DNA of 64,000 nt. It comes from Tilletia caries. Lineage: Eukaryota; Basidiomycota; Exobasidiomycetes; Tilletiales; Tilletiaceae. The translations under genes and the position numbers were made by a program. Position 1 is the first letter of the stretch, and each line of letters starts with the position of its first letter. Of the stretch, positions 30,523 to 42,396 are shown in pieces. The DNA is taken from the NCBI GenBank assembly GCA_032718865.1, contig JALUTQ010000038.1, positions 992,001 through 1,056,000 of the forward strand, given 5' to 3'. The notes below the pieces were generated by a model that was not told the origin of the DNA, did not search any database, and saw only the letters and a program-made list of their open reading frames with translations.

Positions 30523-30893
30523 TCAGCTTGGTGACGTCCAATCGACCTTGTTAAGATCCAACGCCTTGTTCGGATCATCGACTTGCTCCTGTAAATCCGG
30601 CCTTGACTCCAGATACGCCTTCTCGAGAAAGTTATTCACGTGATAGCCGACCCCGATGAAGTCGGCGTCCTTGTAGGAGGCGGTAAGGAGGATGACGGTG
30701 ACCCCTAGCAGGTCGGTTTCTGGGATCTTAGAGGGGGCGGGCGGTTCGAGCGAAGTCTGCAGTTGCGTTGTTCATCTCGACATTCTGCAGAGAGGGAAGG
30801 GAGAGGGCGGATGTGAGTGACTGAAGACGGGAGGGTGGAAGATGGGCTGGCTTGCTGAGTGCTGCGCTTACCTGGAGATGGACGATGGACAGT
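30523..30893 (-). pseudogene. ASF1 histone-chaperone relic, copy A (internal deletion)
   Basis: Asf1 binds H3-H4 dimers in nucleosome assembly. On the minus strand, an exon remnant SIVHLQ (30889-30872) lacks its initiator Met (CTG instead). A GT-AG intron follows, then NVEMNNATADFA (from 30784). The sequence jumps directly to the family's second half, IPETDLLGVTVILLTASYKD followed by VGYHVNN. The segment between (normally DPYxFxVTFE...EDLEWKL..YVGSA...GPVPVGVNSFEF) is missing and the frame shifts at the junction. Another frameshift lies near the C-terminal LRREVLV part. Copy B, 1.2 kb away, retains the part missing here. Confidence 0.82.
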
Positions 30894-31862
30894 CTTGTCG
30901 TCAGCTCGAACTTGGAGGCAAAGGCCTCCTCGTTGAGCGAGTTGCAGAGGTTGTAGGCGTATGACTCTCCTCCTGCCGAGAAGGGGACTTCAATAGGGAC
31001 CGTCGTCGTCGGTATTGGCTTTGTCAAGTTGAGGAGGCTGTGCTTCTGCAAAGGATCGTGGAGGGAAAGCATTCGTAATGCCAAAGCAATGATGTCAGTC
31101 TCTATCAGAACGTGGCCTGGAGTGGGTCAGGAGTATGGACTGCCCACATTGTGTCTGTCGATGATAGCCCTTGGGTCGGGAGAGCCCTGTCGGCTGGAGC
31201 GAGGGCAGCGAGCGCAAGGAATGGGACTAGCTTCTTCGTTGACATCATAGGTCGCAGTAGCATCCTGGCCAGCCGCCGGAGGGCGAAGCTCCTGTGCTTC
31301 GCTGAGAGTACCGTGTGAAAAGCTGAAGAGAAAGGGATGAGGCTTGTAAAGGGGGCAGAAGGGATGGGAGGAGGGAGCAGAATGATTGAAAGGAGGGAAG
31401 ATAGCAACGTAAGTCAGCGAAGACAGGACGAGCAACTGTACCCCAACGATTGGCCAACACCGCGTGATACGAAAAGAAGAAACCGTCGGTGCGCGTCTCC
31501 ACTTTCGCCCGCCACGCCTGTCGTGCCCTCCTGAGACCGCGAGTTGGAATGTAGAAGGCTGCTTCTAGCACCTCTGACGATGCCGTCGTAGATAGCGCGC
31601 CGGAATCGAATGATTCAGGGCTTAAAGAACCACTCGACTCTGCTGTGACACGAACATGTGGACGGGCAGGTGACGGCGTGTGCGAAAGCTGATGAGGTAG
31701 AGGATGCTGCTGGGAAGCGCATGGCTGTGTTTGTACTGCGTGCTGCGACAGTTGCGAGCATGATGGCGGGGAGAGTGGTGAGTGTGTGTGTGTGTGGCTG
31801 TAGTATGTGCTGGTAGAGAGAGAGGAAAGAGAGAAAGTGATGGAGGTCACGATCGATGACAA
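30894..31862. other. Spacer between the ASF1 relics
   Basis: Minus-strand frames here include a signal-peptide-like start at 31253 (MMSTKKLVPFLALAALAPA) that stops after ~45 residues, and an open stretch with VPIEVPFSAGGESYAYN running into ASF1 copy A. I recognise no family. It may be another relic or chance. A short GT repeat lies near 31781-31793. Confidence 0.4.
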
Positions 31863-32280
<418 letters not shown>

Positions 32281-34510
32281 CTGCAGAGAGGGAGGGGTGG
32301 GAGAGGACGGGTTGGAAGCTCAACGACTAGACTGCTCTCACCCATAATGTTGGAGCCGAGGCTGGCGAGGAGAGCATCGGACCGTCACGAAGGCCAGCAG
32401 CTATCCCTGTCGTGTCGAGATGATAAAGAAAGAGAAGAGAAGTGAGCAAAACTGCGAGCGTGCTGGAAGCAGTGACTTGCGAACGCACCTTGTTGAAGCA
32501 CCTTGGGTGACGATAAAGGAGATGCTGAGGCCTGAGACGGAGTGAGGCTGGAAGCACAGCGGAGATTGTGATCAAGGTGAGCGAGGAAAAACAGAATAGG
32601 AGTGAGCAATCAGTAACGCAGTGGGCGGTGAGCAGTCAGAACCCAAGGGATTGAAATTGGTGACCCATAGATGTCGAGGACGGTGGTGACTGGTGGGTGA
32701 AGCGATGGAGCCTTGTCGGGCGTCGAGCGCGTCGAGAGTGCGCAGCTAAAATTTGTTCCATGCGTTCCATGATGTTCCACGGAAATGCTCCGAGGTGCGC
32801 ACCATGGTATCTCCAGGAGAGCGCCCACAACAATCTCCGCATCCTCACCACCTCGACTCGAACGAAGTACCCATCGCCATAATCGGATAAGGGCCATTCC
32901 TGGGCGGCGTAACAGAGGATTTGGATATCATCCTCGTGTGAAAAATTCAGGCGGTTTGAGGACGAAAATAAAAGGTTTTTTCTAGTGATGTATGTTTTAG
33001 TGGTACGGCCGTAAGACTGACCGCCTCCAGAAACCCAACTCTAAAGAGTCTGGGTAATGATCAAAGTAAAGACGCCCTATACGCCGGTCACCACCGCTTG
33101 GTCAACAAAGCAGCACATCACCATGATTGGATAGCAAAGGAAGTGGTTACCAAGCTGGGACCAGCTGACAAGCTGATGGTTCCTTTCCTATCCGCCGCCG
33201 CAGAAATTTAAGGAGGATAGTTGAGCAAGCTCTCTGCTGTAGCTGACGGCCAATAGGGCACTGTAATAGGTGAATACTCTCCCTCACTCCCTCCAACTGT
33301 CCGTCCTCTCCACGACTACTGATCAAACACCTTTCTTTCAACAGCTTCGCAATCCACATCTCTTCTCTGCCCTTCTTGTGCTGTGCGCGTGTCGCGAATC
33401 GGCGTCTGACGGCCGACAGTGCGTGTGTTTGGACCATACATGGTGAGTAAGCGTCCTAACCGTGGCTCAGAAATCTTTCAATGTCACTGATTCTGCTTCC
33501 CCTATTTCTCTACCTCGAACAGGTCTGCATGCTCGGCTCTCAGGCGCCCAACGTCCTCAGACTCGTTCTCGTTCGTGAGTGAGCAGAAGTTGTGGTTTTT
33601 GGCCGCATGTAGTCTGTTGTCTGATGTGTCGGCACTGATCAATTCCACGCCACTTCCTCCCGTCTAAACAGTGCGCACACAACGATATCGAAGCTTCAAC
33701 GTTCAGGGAAATTTTTCTATTCAGAGTGCGGATGCTATGAGTGATGACAGACTGATGTCCTTACTTTTTTGAGGTTGAGCCATTGAGCAGATTGCATACG
33801 TTGTACGCAATATGGTCGACGTTGCCCACGTCCCACACGCGGTACACTCGCACACTCGCATGGCACTATTGGTGAATGACGGCTCATTTTCTTCCAGATC
33901 ACAGCATAGCACCATACATGATCCTTTTGCGCGCCGTCTGCATCTGCTACGCTGGCTTCGGCTGACTGCTTTTCTGATCCTGTTCCCTGCTGATGTCGCC
34001 AAATTCCACTTCCGATGTCTTATTCTCTCTCGATGTCTTATTCCCTCAGGGCTTACCAAGCTCAATCAGGATTCAGGACGCCTACCTAAAGGCCTACGAT
34101 AGTCGACACGCGCGAATCTCGATGCTGGATTTGAGAGGATGGGAGGACGGGAAGAAGAGGATGTGGTTGCCTCCTTCTTTCAGCATTGTTGACCATCGTC
34201 TCCCACCATCCTCACTTCATCTCTACTCTCTGGCACTCTGCAGGCCAGGGGCGATGATAGCTCAAAGGGAAGTCATGCATTTGGACTTGCGAGCTGATTT
34301 AACATCCGGCATCCCTATCCTTCCCATTAGCCCGCAGCTAGACCTATACATGGCGTCGAGTCGATCGATTACAATTTACATGCGAGAAAGAGCGGGCGAT
34401 CGTAGAAGAGAGAAGGTGAAGAGAGATGGAGATCAAGATTCAGAACAAAAGCAAGTGAGCAACTGCTTGATGTTGGAGCTAGGGCAACCATGTACGAAGC
34501 CGTCCCATGA
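32281..34510. other. Gene-poor relic DNA
   Basis: About 2.2 kb without a supportable gene. Short frames exist (for example the minus strand at 33437-33147, and a plus-strand stretch with RIQDAYLKAYDSRHAR near 34067-34110), but none has a known domain or clear splicing. It lies between ASF1 copy B and the 3' end of the Crypton. Confidence 0.45.
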
Positions 34511-37500
34511 TCACATCCCGAGCTGACGTCGCGTCTTGTTGATGTCGCCCGTGGTCGACGTCGGCGCGCTTGCGTTTGAAGCCAGATGTCTTCGAGAGCC
34601 AGTCGGAGAGACCTCTCGCGCTGTAGCCGCCGTAGCACGCCTCAAAGAATCTGAGCGCGTGTCTTGCTTCCACGCCGGGCGAGACCGAGTGATCTCCTCG
34701 ATCAATTCGATAACCTTTCGCCGACGACTCCACTCCTGCTTCATGCCCGGCGCAGATCTCCACACCGTCCCCCACATCTCCTCCATGCACCGCGTTCCGA
34801 ACTTCCCATTCACGCCTATGATGTACTCCACCCACACGTCTCGCACCGAAGGACTTGGACGAAATTGGTACGAGGGGAAGACCGTGTCCCTGTTGACGTC
34901 GTATTGCCATGGCTCGTTCGCATCCATTTTCTGCTTTCCCCATCGCTCCTCCTCCTTCAACTTCAACTCCTGAATCCTCTCCTGCTGTGCGCCTGAGATG
35001 GCAGTGCCGCTAGAGGACTGAGGAGCCGGAGCTGAGGGTGGAGAGGCGCTGGAGATGGCAGCGATGGAGGAGGCCGAGGCCGTTATGAAGTCGGCCAGGA
35101 GAGCGACAGACTGAGGGCTGAAGCAGGACTGGTCGAAGATGGTCGGGTGGATCGGCCCGGGTGGGGAAATGGGAGGGGTTGGACCGGTGATGGCGGGTGC
35201 GGCGTTGCGCAGGACGGTTCCGGGGGAAGAAGGAGCCGAAATCGAAGACGGCAAGGGAGGAGAAGAGAGCTGCGGAGCCGAAGAAGGAGAAAGGAGCTGC
35301 TGAGGAGCATCATTGAGGTTTGTTGCGTGCCCAGACGGGTGCCGAGAGGAAAGGTGCGAAGAGTTGCTGCTGCTGGTGGTGGTTGAGATCGAGGAACACA
35401 ATGCCGAGGCGCGGGAGCTGCTTGCTGTACCGCTGCTGCTGAGGGTGCCGCTGCTGAAGGAAGACGGCGCACGTGCAGCTGACGCGCTGCTCACATCCTT
35501 GGAGTTGGAGGTGCCGACACCGGCCGAAAGGGAGAGACTCTGGTTGGAAACCGAAAGGAGAGGACGAGCAGCAGAAGCGGTGATGGTGGAGAGAGGGGGG
35601 GCAGGCTGCTGATGATATCGTGCATCACTCGGGAGGTTTTTGAAAGACAAGAAGCTGCAGACAAAGGTCGAGCTTTTGATTCAACGCCATGTCCCTGCGC
35701 TCAAAACCGGTCTTGATATCAGCGAGCGCCAGCTTGACCCCGGCTCCGAGCTGCTGTGGAAGTTGCGAGAACTGCCTCTCTGCCTCTGAGTCCTCCGCCT
35801 TGACTGCTGTGTTGAGAGCTGCTGCAAACGCGTGAAACTGCGGACTGGAGAAGGTCGGACACGCTGCGAAGGGCTTGAAGGTCGACCAAGCAGGATGCTG
35901 GCTGAGAATCGCCGCATCCTGAAGCAGCACCTCTCGGAACCATTCGAGACAATCCAAGAAGGCAGAGAGAGCAAAGTCGGACGCATTTTCGTTGGCCGTC
36001 CGTCGCTCCTTGAGCTTCTCTCGCTCGTCTTCGATCCACGGAAAGAGCTGGGAGAGGAGGACGTCGGGAGGCTCTAAAGTGGAGAGATGGAGAGGAGAAG
36101 AGCAACGATCAGCAACCTAGAACTGTGCAGTTGACGAGCGTGAAGGAATGGAGAGCGGGATCTTACTTGTGTGGGCCCTGGCAACATAGTACGAGTCCAG
36201 GTCCTGTCCATTGAATCCAGCGACCGCCCAAATCGCATCAAGGGGGAACGAACGATCGTAGCAGGACCGGAACGCTCCACCGTCGGACCACCCTCCGAGC
36301 GCCTTCGTTCCAGAAACACTGGCCCCGTTCTCGCGAGCGTGCATGGCTCCCGCGGTACGCCCTGCGTGTGTGGTCTTGCCCACATCAACATTGTTGAGGC
36401 GAAACATCGTTCGCACCGCGCCGTCATGAGCTGATGAATTGGGGAGAAGGAAACGTTCGTCAAATTGAGAAACACCATAACAGCAGCATGTGTGCGTGCG
36501 TGTCGCCCTCCCAACCCTCATCCCAAACAGTTTTCCAACCATCAACCATGGAGCTCCTACCAACCAAACCTCAACCCCAATCGGCAATCCACAACCATCT
36601 CTATTCTCTCCCGGCTCCAGCAGAACTACTCACTCTTGTAGCTCATCTCTTTGCTTGATGCAGAATGTCGTCCACGGAAGACAACCCAACCCCACCATTC
36701 CCTGTAACCGTACTTGCCGTGGGTCTTTCTCTTGAAGTCGGGCGCAAAGGTAGGTCGCCCTCGGCTTCCAAGTTGCATCGACCACAGCGCCTGCATCGCC
36801 AGCGCGCCGACAGGACAGCGAAGAGGGTCTTTGTGCCGCGCCGCGGCAAACTCGTCCAAGCGACCCTGTTGATTCGTCTTGCTGTTGTCGGCGCGAAGTG
36901 CTAGAAGCTGAATTAGTCCATTAGTGATGAGAGAGTGTGGAAGAGTGTTAGATCAGTACAAGTAGAGGCAGAACACACCACACCACACCAGGATGCGCTT
37001 GCCTTTATTGGATTCGCATCGCCACGGGAAGGAACAGTTGCATGATGGACGAACAAATCATTCCTCGAAACGCAGTTGCCAAGGATAGCAAAAGCATAGA
37101 CCGATCTCGTACCGCGGTGCCCAACTTGGCTGGTGTACGACCTTGTCCCAGCGCCCACTCACTCAACTTCAAGACCTCTTCTTTTCTAAGCGTAGCTGCA
37201 CATCAAGTATCAACGGTGAGGTTAGCTGTTCTGCGGTCTTCTGACAAGGGAATAGGCTACAGGAGAGAGTAGGTTGACTTGGTACTCACCAGAGGAAGAC
37301 CCGAGGGCCTTTTTGCTCTTGCCCTGCGCCCGCTCTGTTGTGTTTGTCGTTCTTGGAGGTAGTCTCCAGCGAGTTGATGGTCGCATTGTCACGGAGCTTT
37401 GTCCGTGTAGCAGTAAAGTCGGGATGCTCTCGCCAATCGTCCTCATTGACCTTTCGAAACCATTCCAACGCGTTGATACGCTGCTTGATGGCCGAGTACC

Positions 37501-38164
37501 CCAACTGAGTTCCTGCAATCGTCTTCTTTGCCTCAGAGCTCGATCCAGCTCCTCGACCGCTGACATACTAGAAAGATGGATTGCAGACAAATGAAAAGAG
37601 GCTGTCAGCGTGTGAGCGTGTCCAAAACTCCGAAACCACAGGCCACAGGGATTGTAGAGCCGAACGCATTGAGACCATCACGCTCGAAGACCATTCACGC
37701 TCGACAACCTCGTGGTACCACATTACCACCGCCCTTGCCCCTTCCCTTCGCATCCAGCCTTGACCATGACGGACGAAAGTATGATCCAATGATGAATGAA
37801 CTGCTGCTCGTTGTCCACATCTTCTAGGACTCTGGTGGAGTGGTGGGCACTGGGAGAAACAAAGTCAAGGGCTACTCACATGCTCGCGCTTCATTGTCAT
37901 ATCGATGAAGAGCGCAGCTTTGGACGCGGTGATGGGGTAGGGCTCTATGGGCGGCTGTCGGTCGTTGCAGTACTTCTCGTACTCCGCCAGGTAGCTGTCG
38001 TAGTTGCTTTGTGTTTTGTCCAGATGGGTCGCGCATAGCCGTTTTCGAAGTGCTGCTGCTTCTTCCAGCACCTCAGCGCTCGTCAGCGCTGCCAAGGCAA
38101 CGCTTGCAGCGCCATCCATGGAGCGCTCGACCTCCAACGCTGCAGGCAAAGGCAAGACGGTCAT
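34511..38164 (-). mobile_element. Degenerate Crypton (tyrosine recombinase plus GCR1_C-like domain)
   Basis: Cryptons move as DNA with a tyrosine recombinase. The minus-strand gene starts at 38164 (MTVLPLPAALEVERSM). Exon 38164-37880 has the SAM-like core-binding part (QSNYDSYLAEYEKYC). Exon 37567-37290 has YVSGRGAG and YSAIKQRINALEWFRKV. Catalytic-domain pieces follow: RKEEVLKLSEWAL, ADNSKTNQQGRLDEFAAARH and CPVGALAM (about 36900-36790). Next comes TTHAGRTAGAMHAR, the HxxR box, then GGWSDGGAFRSCYDRSFP with the candidate nucleophile Tyr (36390-36230). The middle region PPDVLLSQLFPWIEDER (36070) leads to a GCR1_C-like DNA-binding segment near the end (SVRDVWVEYIIGVNG ... WSRRRKVIELIEEI). Breaks: no in-frame join could be found across 37290-37190; a shift lies near 37060; and the frame slips at an A-run near 35635. 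It is probably defunct. The element ends are not defined. Confidence 0.8.
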
Positions 38165-38438
38165 GCTGACAGCCCTGTGGCCCTGTGGAGAATGGACATC
38201 GCGAGCTTGAAAGAGAGAAGGATGGTGGATGGAAGCTGTAAGCGCGACTCTCTTCACGCGACGCGTTGTGCGACACTTTGTAATCAGTTTGTATGCATTA
38301 CGCTCCACTGTAATGGCCAATCTGCCCGGTGCGACGCATGCACGGGACCACTGCTGGTGGACAGTGGAAACGGGACCTTCCGTGAAGTCCCGCTCGGATC
38401 ATCTCGGCGTCCCGCCCTCGTCACCACCTTTTGCCAGA
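38165..38438. other. 5' flank of the Crypton gene
   Basis: No gene seen. It presumably contains the Crypton promoter or left end. Confidence 0.4.
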
Positions 38439-38636
38439 TTTTATTATATACACTAGATAGTGAGCAGAATGGTTGGCCAAGACAATTGGCGCAAGCCCGA
38501 TCTGCTCACAACACGTGGTGACAATCAAGCCAGAGCGTTTTATTATATACACTAGATAGTGAGCAGAATGGTTGGCCAAGACAATTGGCGCAAGCCCGAT
38601 CTGCTCACAACACGTGGTGACAATCAAGCCAGAGCG
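38439..38636 (+). repeat. Perfect 99-bp tandem duplication
   Basis: Two head-to-tail units starting TTTTATTATATACACTAGAT (38439-38537 and 38538-38636) that look identical. Each holds the inverted-repeat arm AGACAATTGGCGCAAGCCCG of the following element. Confidence 0.93.
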
Positions 38637-39100
38637 GGGGGGGCTGTGCCCCCCCTCGACCCCCCCCTCTAACCTCGACTCTAACCGTGTTTGTAATCTA
38701 TTTTGTAATCTCCACCATATCCATCCTACCTGCTCGGGCTCCCGCCCTCACAGACTCGTCTCTAATCCTAACCCTAACCCGTCACCTTCTAACCCAGCAG
38801 GCCCGTCTCTAACTGAGGATTACACAAGCTCTAGCCCAGCATTACAACCAGATTCTTTGTCACCAGAGAAAAAAATTGCAATAAGAGGGATTCGAACCTG
38901 CGGCATCCACAGATTTAACCAGACGTCCTAACCGCTCGGCCAGAGTGGGCGGCCTTGGATGAAGGCCCTTAATCTTTGGTACAATATATCCCATCAAACC
39001 AAGAAAGACCCAATGACCATATAAAAAGCTTAATTCTCCTTCCACGTGTTTTGAGCAGATCGGGCTTGCGCCAATTGTCTAGGCCGCCTAATCTAGTGAG
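38549..39100. mobile_element. Small TIR element with tRNA-like relic
   Basis: The left arm (core 38579-38617) and the right arm (39042-39080) are inverted copies of about 39 bp with one mismatch (CACAACACGTGG versus AAAACACGTGG). Similarity extends outward to CACTAGAT/CTAGTGAG. Inside are G- and C-runs (38630-38665), CTAAC-rich DNA including two TAACCC-like units near 38768-38780, and a tRNA-like sequence. No protein is encoded, so any movement would depend on other elements. Confidence 0.65.
38880..38946 (-). pseudogene. tRNA-like relic (Leu/Ser-type head)
   Basis: The minus strand reads TGGCCGAGCGGTTAGGAC (A-box/D-arm) and GCAGGTTCGAATCCC (B-box/T-arm), but the anticodon stem and acceptor ends do not pair. 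The internal promoter boxes could still bind TFIIIC. It looks like a degenerate tRNA or the head of a SINE-like sequence. Confidence 0.55.
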
Positions 39101-39151
39101 CATACCATCCTGTGGTTTTTCGAGAATTTGTGTACCATCCTGTGGTTAACC
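39101..39151 (-). repeat. 51-bp terminal-type repeat, copy 2
   Basis: Reverse complement of the repeat at 23484-23534: two CCATCCTGTGGTT motifs separated by ~15 bp, sharing the neighbouring CACTTCCA sequence. It lies about 100 bp upstream of the RBM25-like start codon. Confidence 0.7.
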
Positions 39152-39249
39152 TCCACTTCCACATCCACTCCCCACTCCGGATACCTCGACCATCAGCATC
39201 AGGATCCCACTTCACACGGCGGCACTCCTGCAGAAGAGCAAGGGCGAGA

Positions 39250-41441
39250 ATGGCGAACCGAAGCAGCGCAGGCTGGTCAAGCAATTCTAACAACCCGAAC
39301 CTGACTCCGCTTCCCGCCCGGCCCTCCCGCCCAGGCATCGGCGTCGGCGGCGGCGCAGCGCAGCTCCCCGGTCCTCCCCCCCAGTTCATGAGCCCGGGCG
39401 GCCCATCCAACCACAATGGACAGCATCCTCAACACGCTCTGCCTGCTGCGCCCGCCTGGAATCAGGGGATGGGTGGGCCGCCGGGTCCACCGCCTACCGG
39501 GCCTGGGTCCAGTACTCCTGGCCCGCCCCCGGTTGCCGTCCCTCTCGGCGCTCCCGAGCCTGCCACCACCCTCTTCGTCGGATCCATTGCGGTTGGCGTA
39601 ACCGATGTCTGGGTCACTCGCCTTCTCGAGGTGAGCACTCATTTCATCTGCATATATGCGTGCGGATGTCGCGTCAAACTTGGACTGATTCGCGTTTTGC
39701 ATATCATCCTCACAGGCCTGCGGAAGCCTGCGCCAGCTGAAGAGACCGAACAAGGCCTTCGCATTCGCTGAGTTCCACGATCCGGGAAGCGTCAAACGCG
39801 CTCTTAAAACTCTCAGCGGTCTTGAGCTACCAGCTTTCCAAAGCGGCGAGCCTGCGAAGAAACTCATGGTAAAGGCGGACGAGAAGACGAAAAAGTACAT
39901 GGAAGGATGGGAGAACGAGCGGATCCTGACCGACGTGAGTATCTCTTCATCATATCTTCCTTCGAGCATAGCTCGTACGCACCCGGCTGACCTGCCCGCA
40001 TATATGCGACTTTTGATCCTATAGCAAGACGAGATTAACGACTCAGAAGCCATATCCCGCGTCCAGAGCATCGTCAATCGAATGAACGACCCTTCCGCCC
40101 GCAACGAAGGCGCAGAAACATCAACCCCTTCCTACGAAATCTCTGCCCATCTCAAAGATCTGACATCAGAAGACCTCCCCGAAGAGCACCGTGGCAGCGT
40201 CCTCAACGAGATCGAACAGTTCCGTCAGGCCGCCGCTGCACGTGAGGAAGCTGCTCGGAAGAAGGAGTTCGAGCTGGAGAAACAGCGGGCGAGGGAGCGA
40301 GAAGAGCGGGAACGACGCAGTGGGCCGAACGGATCCTCCTCCTCAGGCCCCTCTGGTTCCCGTGGGCACGGTCGCTTCGGACCGGGCGCCGATCCACAGT
40401 CGTACAACCGACCCCTCGGCTTTGTTTCTGAGCGGGTCAAACAGGAGGGAGCAGCAGCGGACGATTTGAGCAACCTCGACCCTGAGGAACGTGACGAGAT
40501 CGAGGAGCGGAGACGGAAGAAGCAGAAAGAGGCTGATGATGAACGGACCTTTAGAGATGTGAGTAGGCAAACTCGTTTCTTGGGCTGGCGAAACATATCC
40601 TATTTTAGGGACGCCCTTTCTGACACACTCCGTCTTCTCGATCACAGGCCGAACATCGCGCGGTAGGACGGGAGCGGGCGAGAATCGCACATTGGGAGCG
40701 AGAGCTTGCAAAAGAGAAGTCAGACGCAGAAAGAAGACTGAGGGACAAGGAGAGTATGCTTCGCTTTTACCAGAGTTGGACAGAGGAGGAGGCGCAAGAG
40801 AAGGAGATGTTCTACTACGATCGGTTAGTTACGCGAAACCCTTCCCCCTTTGCTCGACAACAAACGCTGAACTTATGTTGGTGCCCCTTCCCATTTTTGA
40901 CAGTTCCCGATGGAGACATCACCGGCTCAACCTCCGCCGTCGCGAGCAGGAGAAGGACACTCGGGACGAAGAGGCCGAAGCAGCCGCCGCCGTCGCAGCC
41001 GCCGCTGAGGCAGAGCGTTTCCTCGCCCAGCAAGCCGCAGAGATGGCCGCGCTGCAGGAACGTCAACGGGCAGCGGGCATCCTCATACCCGGCTCGGGAA
41101 CGGGTGCGATCCGACTCAACATCGCTGCCAAGAAGGACGGCAGTGGCGGCGGTACGGGTGCAGGTGCGGGTGTTGGCGCGAACGCTGCAGGAGGAGGAGG
41201 AGGTGGTGGGGGGATGCGCATCAGTATCGGTCTCAAGAAGGACGGCATCGGAGCCAGTCTGGCTGCGGGCGGTGCAGGAGCAGGCCCGGCTGCGGTCGGG
41301 GGCGGCGACTCGAAACAAGTACCCTTGGTGCGTCACAGTGTGCTTGGTGATGCGGATGACGATGATGGGCTGCGGAAACGCAAGTTGCGCAAGATTGTGC
41401 TGGACGACGACGAAGGAGCCCCGCAGTCGAAGCGCAGGTAG
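39250..41441 (+). CDS. RBM25-like splicing factor (RRM, charged region)
   Basis: Spliceosome-associated RNA-binding protein of the RBM25/Snu71 group, which acts at the U1 snRNP/5' splice-site stage. Five exons (39250-39630, 39716-39934, 40025-40558, 40648-40823, 40904-41441) give 615 residues. A Pro/Gly-rich leader is followed by an RRM (residues ~100-200): RNP2-like TTLFVGSI, RNP1-like KAFAFAEFHDP, then KKLMVKADEKTKKYMEGW, typical of RBM25. A long Arg/Glu/Lys region follows (AREREERERRSG, EERRRKKQKEADDER, SWTEEEAQEKEMFYYDR). The tail is Gly-rich, with a basic KRKLRKIVLDDDE motif near the end. Family members usually finish with a PWI domain. Here the frame stops at 41441, directly after SKRR, and no PWI-like frame is visible in the next 900 bp. 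Confidence 0.85.
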
Positions 41442-42396
41442 GGAAGACATCACGGGTTTCGGATCGGCCCCGGCAAGGGTGACGCCAGGAGGGGAGGGGT
41501 CCTTCGGGTGAGTATGCACAGGGTGGTCGTCGTACGGCCATTCAACAATCTCTCTCTTCTCTCATGCTCCTCCCTTCTCCTTCGGCAATCCGGAAACCAC
41601 CATCTCAAGAATTCTCGAACTGGGCAGCCATTCGTTTCCCACCGTCCTCGTCGCGAGCTAAAAAGGGCGAATCATCCCTTCCCCATTCTGCAATGTATTG
41701 CGTGAGTGCTCCGAATCAACATGTATGTTCCTCCCTTGGACACCCTGATGCTTCTCCTTTCGTGAGCGGCTAAACGATGCGGAACGGTGAGCAGAGGTCC
41801 AATCTGTTGTGGAATGACCTGAGACTGACCTTTGCGGACAGCGATGCGTTCGATGGAAAGAGTAGTGCAGACTGCAGACCCGCCCGTGGTGAGTGGACAC
41901 CGGCACACATCAGCTCTTCCGTACATGTGGATTGTTCTCGCAACCAGACTGGGGCCAGCAGAGCCATGCCGTGGACACAGCCTGTTCGATAGCAATGAAT
42001 GTAGTGGGAAGGCAGGTCATGCCCGAAACGAAGGTATGAATATAGATATATAGCAGGAGGCTCAAGTCAGCTCAGACATGGTGAAGGCAAAGGAATGAAC
42101 GGATGGGTGGAGAGGGGGCGGTTGGAAAAGGAGCATGTGTACAACCGCATCCTGATGAGACGCCGGTTCAAGAGAATGGAAGGGGGGGTTGTGGAAGAAG
42201 AAGAAGAAAGGACCGGACGTTGTGTTGTCGCTTCGCGAGCTGCGAAGGAGGTATATCGATGTGTGTCTCGAGCCGGAGGAGGTAGCTGTTATGGGTCGAG
42301 CGGGGCACTGGGCAGGAAAGAGTGGAAGAGGGCCATTCTCGCATCGAAAACATATGTTGAGGGACGGCACAGACGGGGGTGATGCATAGATGGTTC
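41442..42396. other. Convergent 3' intergenic region
   Basis: Between the RBM25-like gene (+) and the BTB/CAP-Gly gene (-). It was searched for a missing PWI exon: no suitable frame was seen. Short frames only; it probably contains both 3' UTRs. Confidence 0.5.

Noticed and set aside
31105..31260. Secreted peptide with signal sequence (MMSTKKLVPFLALAAL)
   Set aside because: The frame stops after ~45 residues, no intron joins it to a longer product, and the region is full of relics.
38766..38782. Interstitial telomere repeat (CTAACCCTAACCC)
   Set aside because: Only about two units, inside a CTAAC-rich stretch of the small TIR element; not enough to claim a telomere relic.
39112..39249. Upstream extension of the RBM25-like frame
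   Set aside because: It would translate the 51-bp terminal repeat; the ATG at 39250 is the better start.
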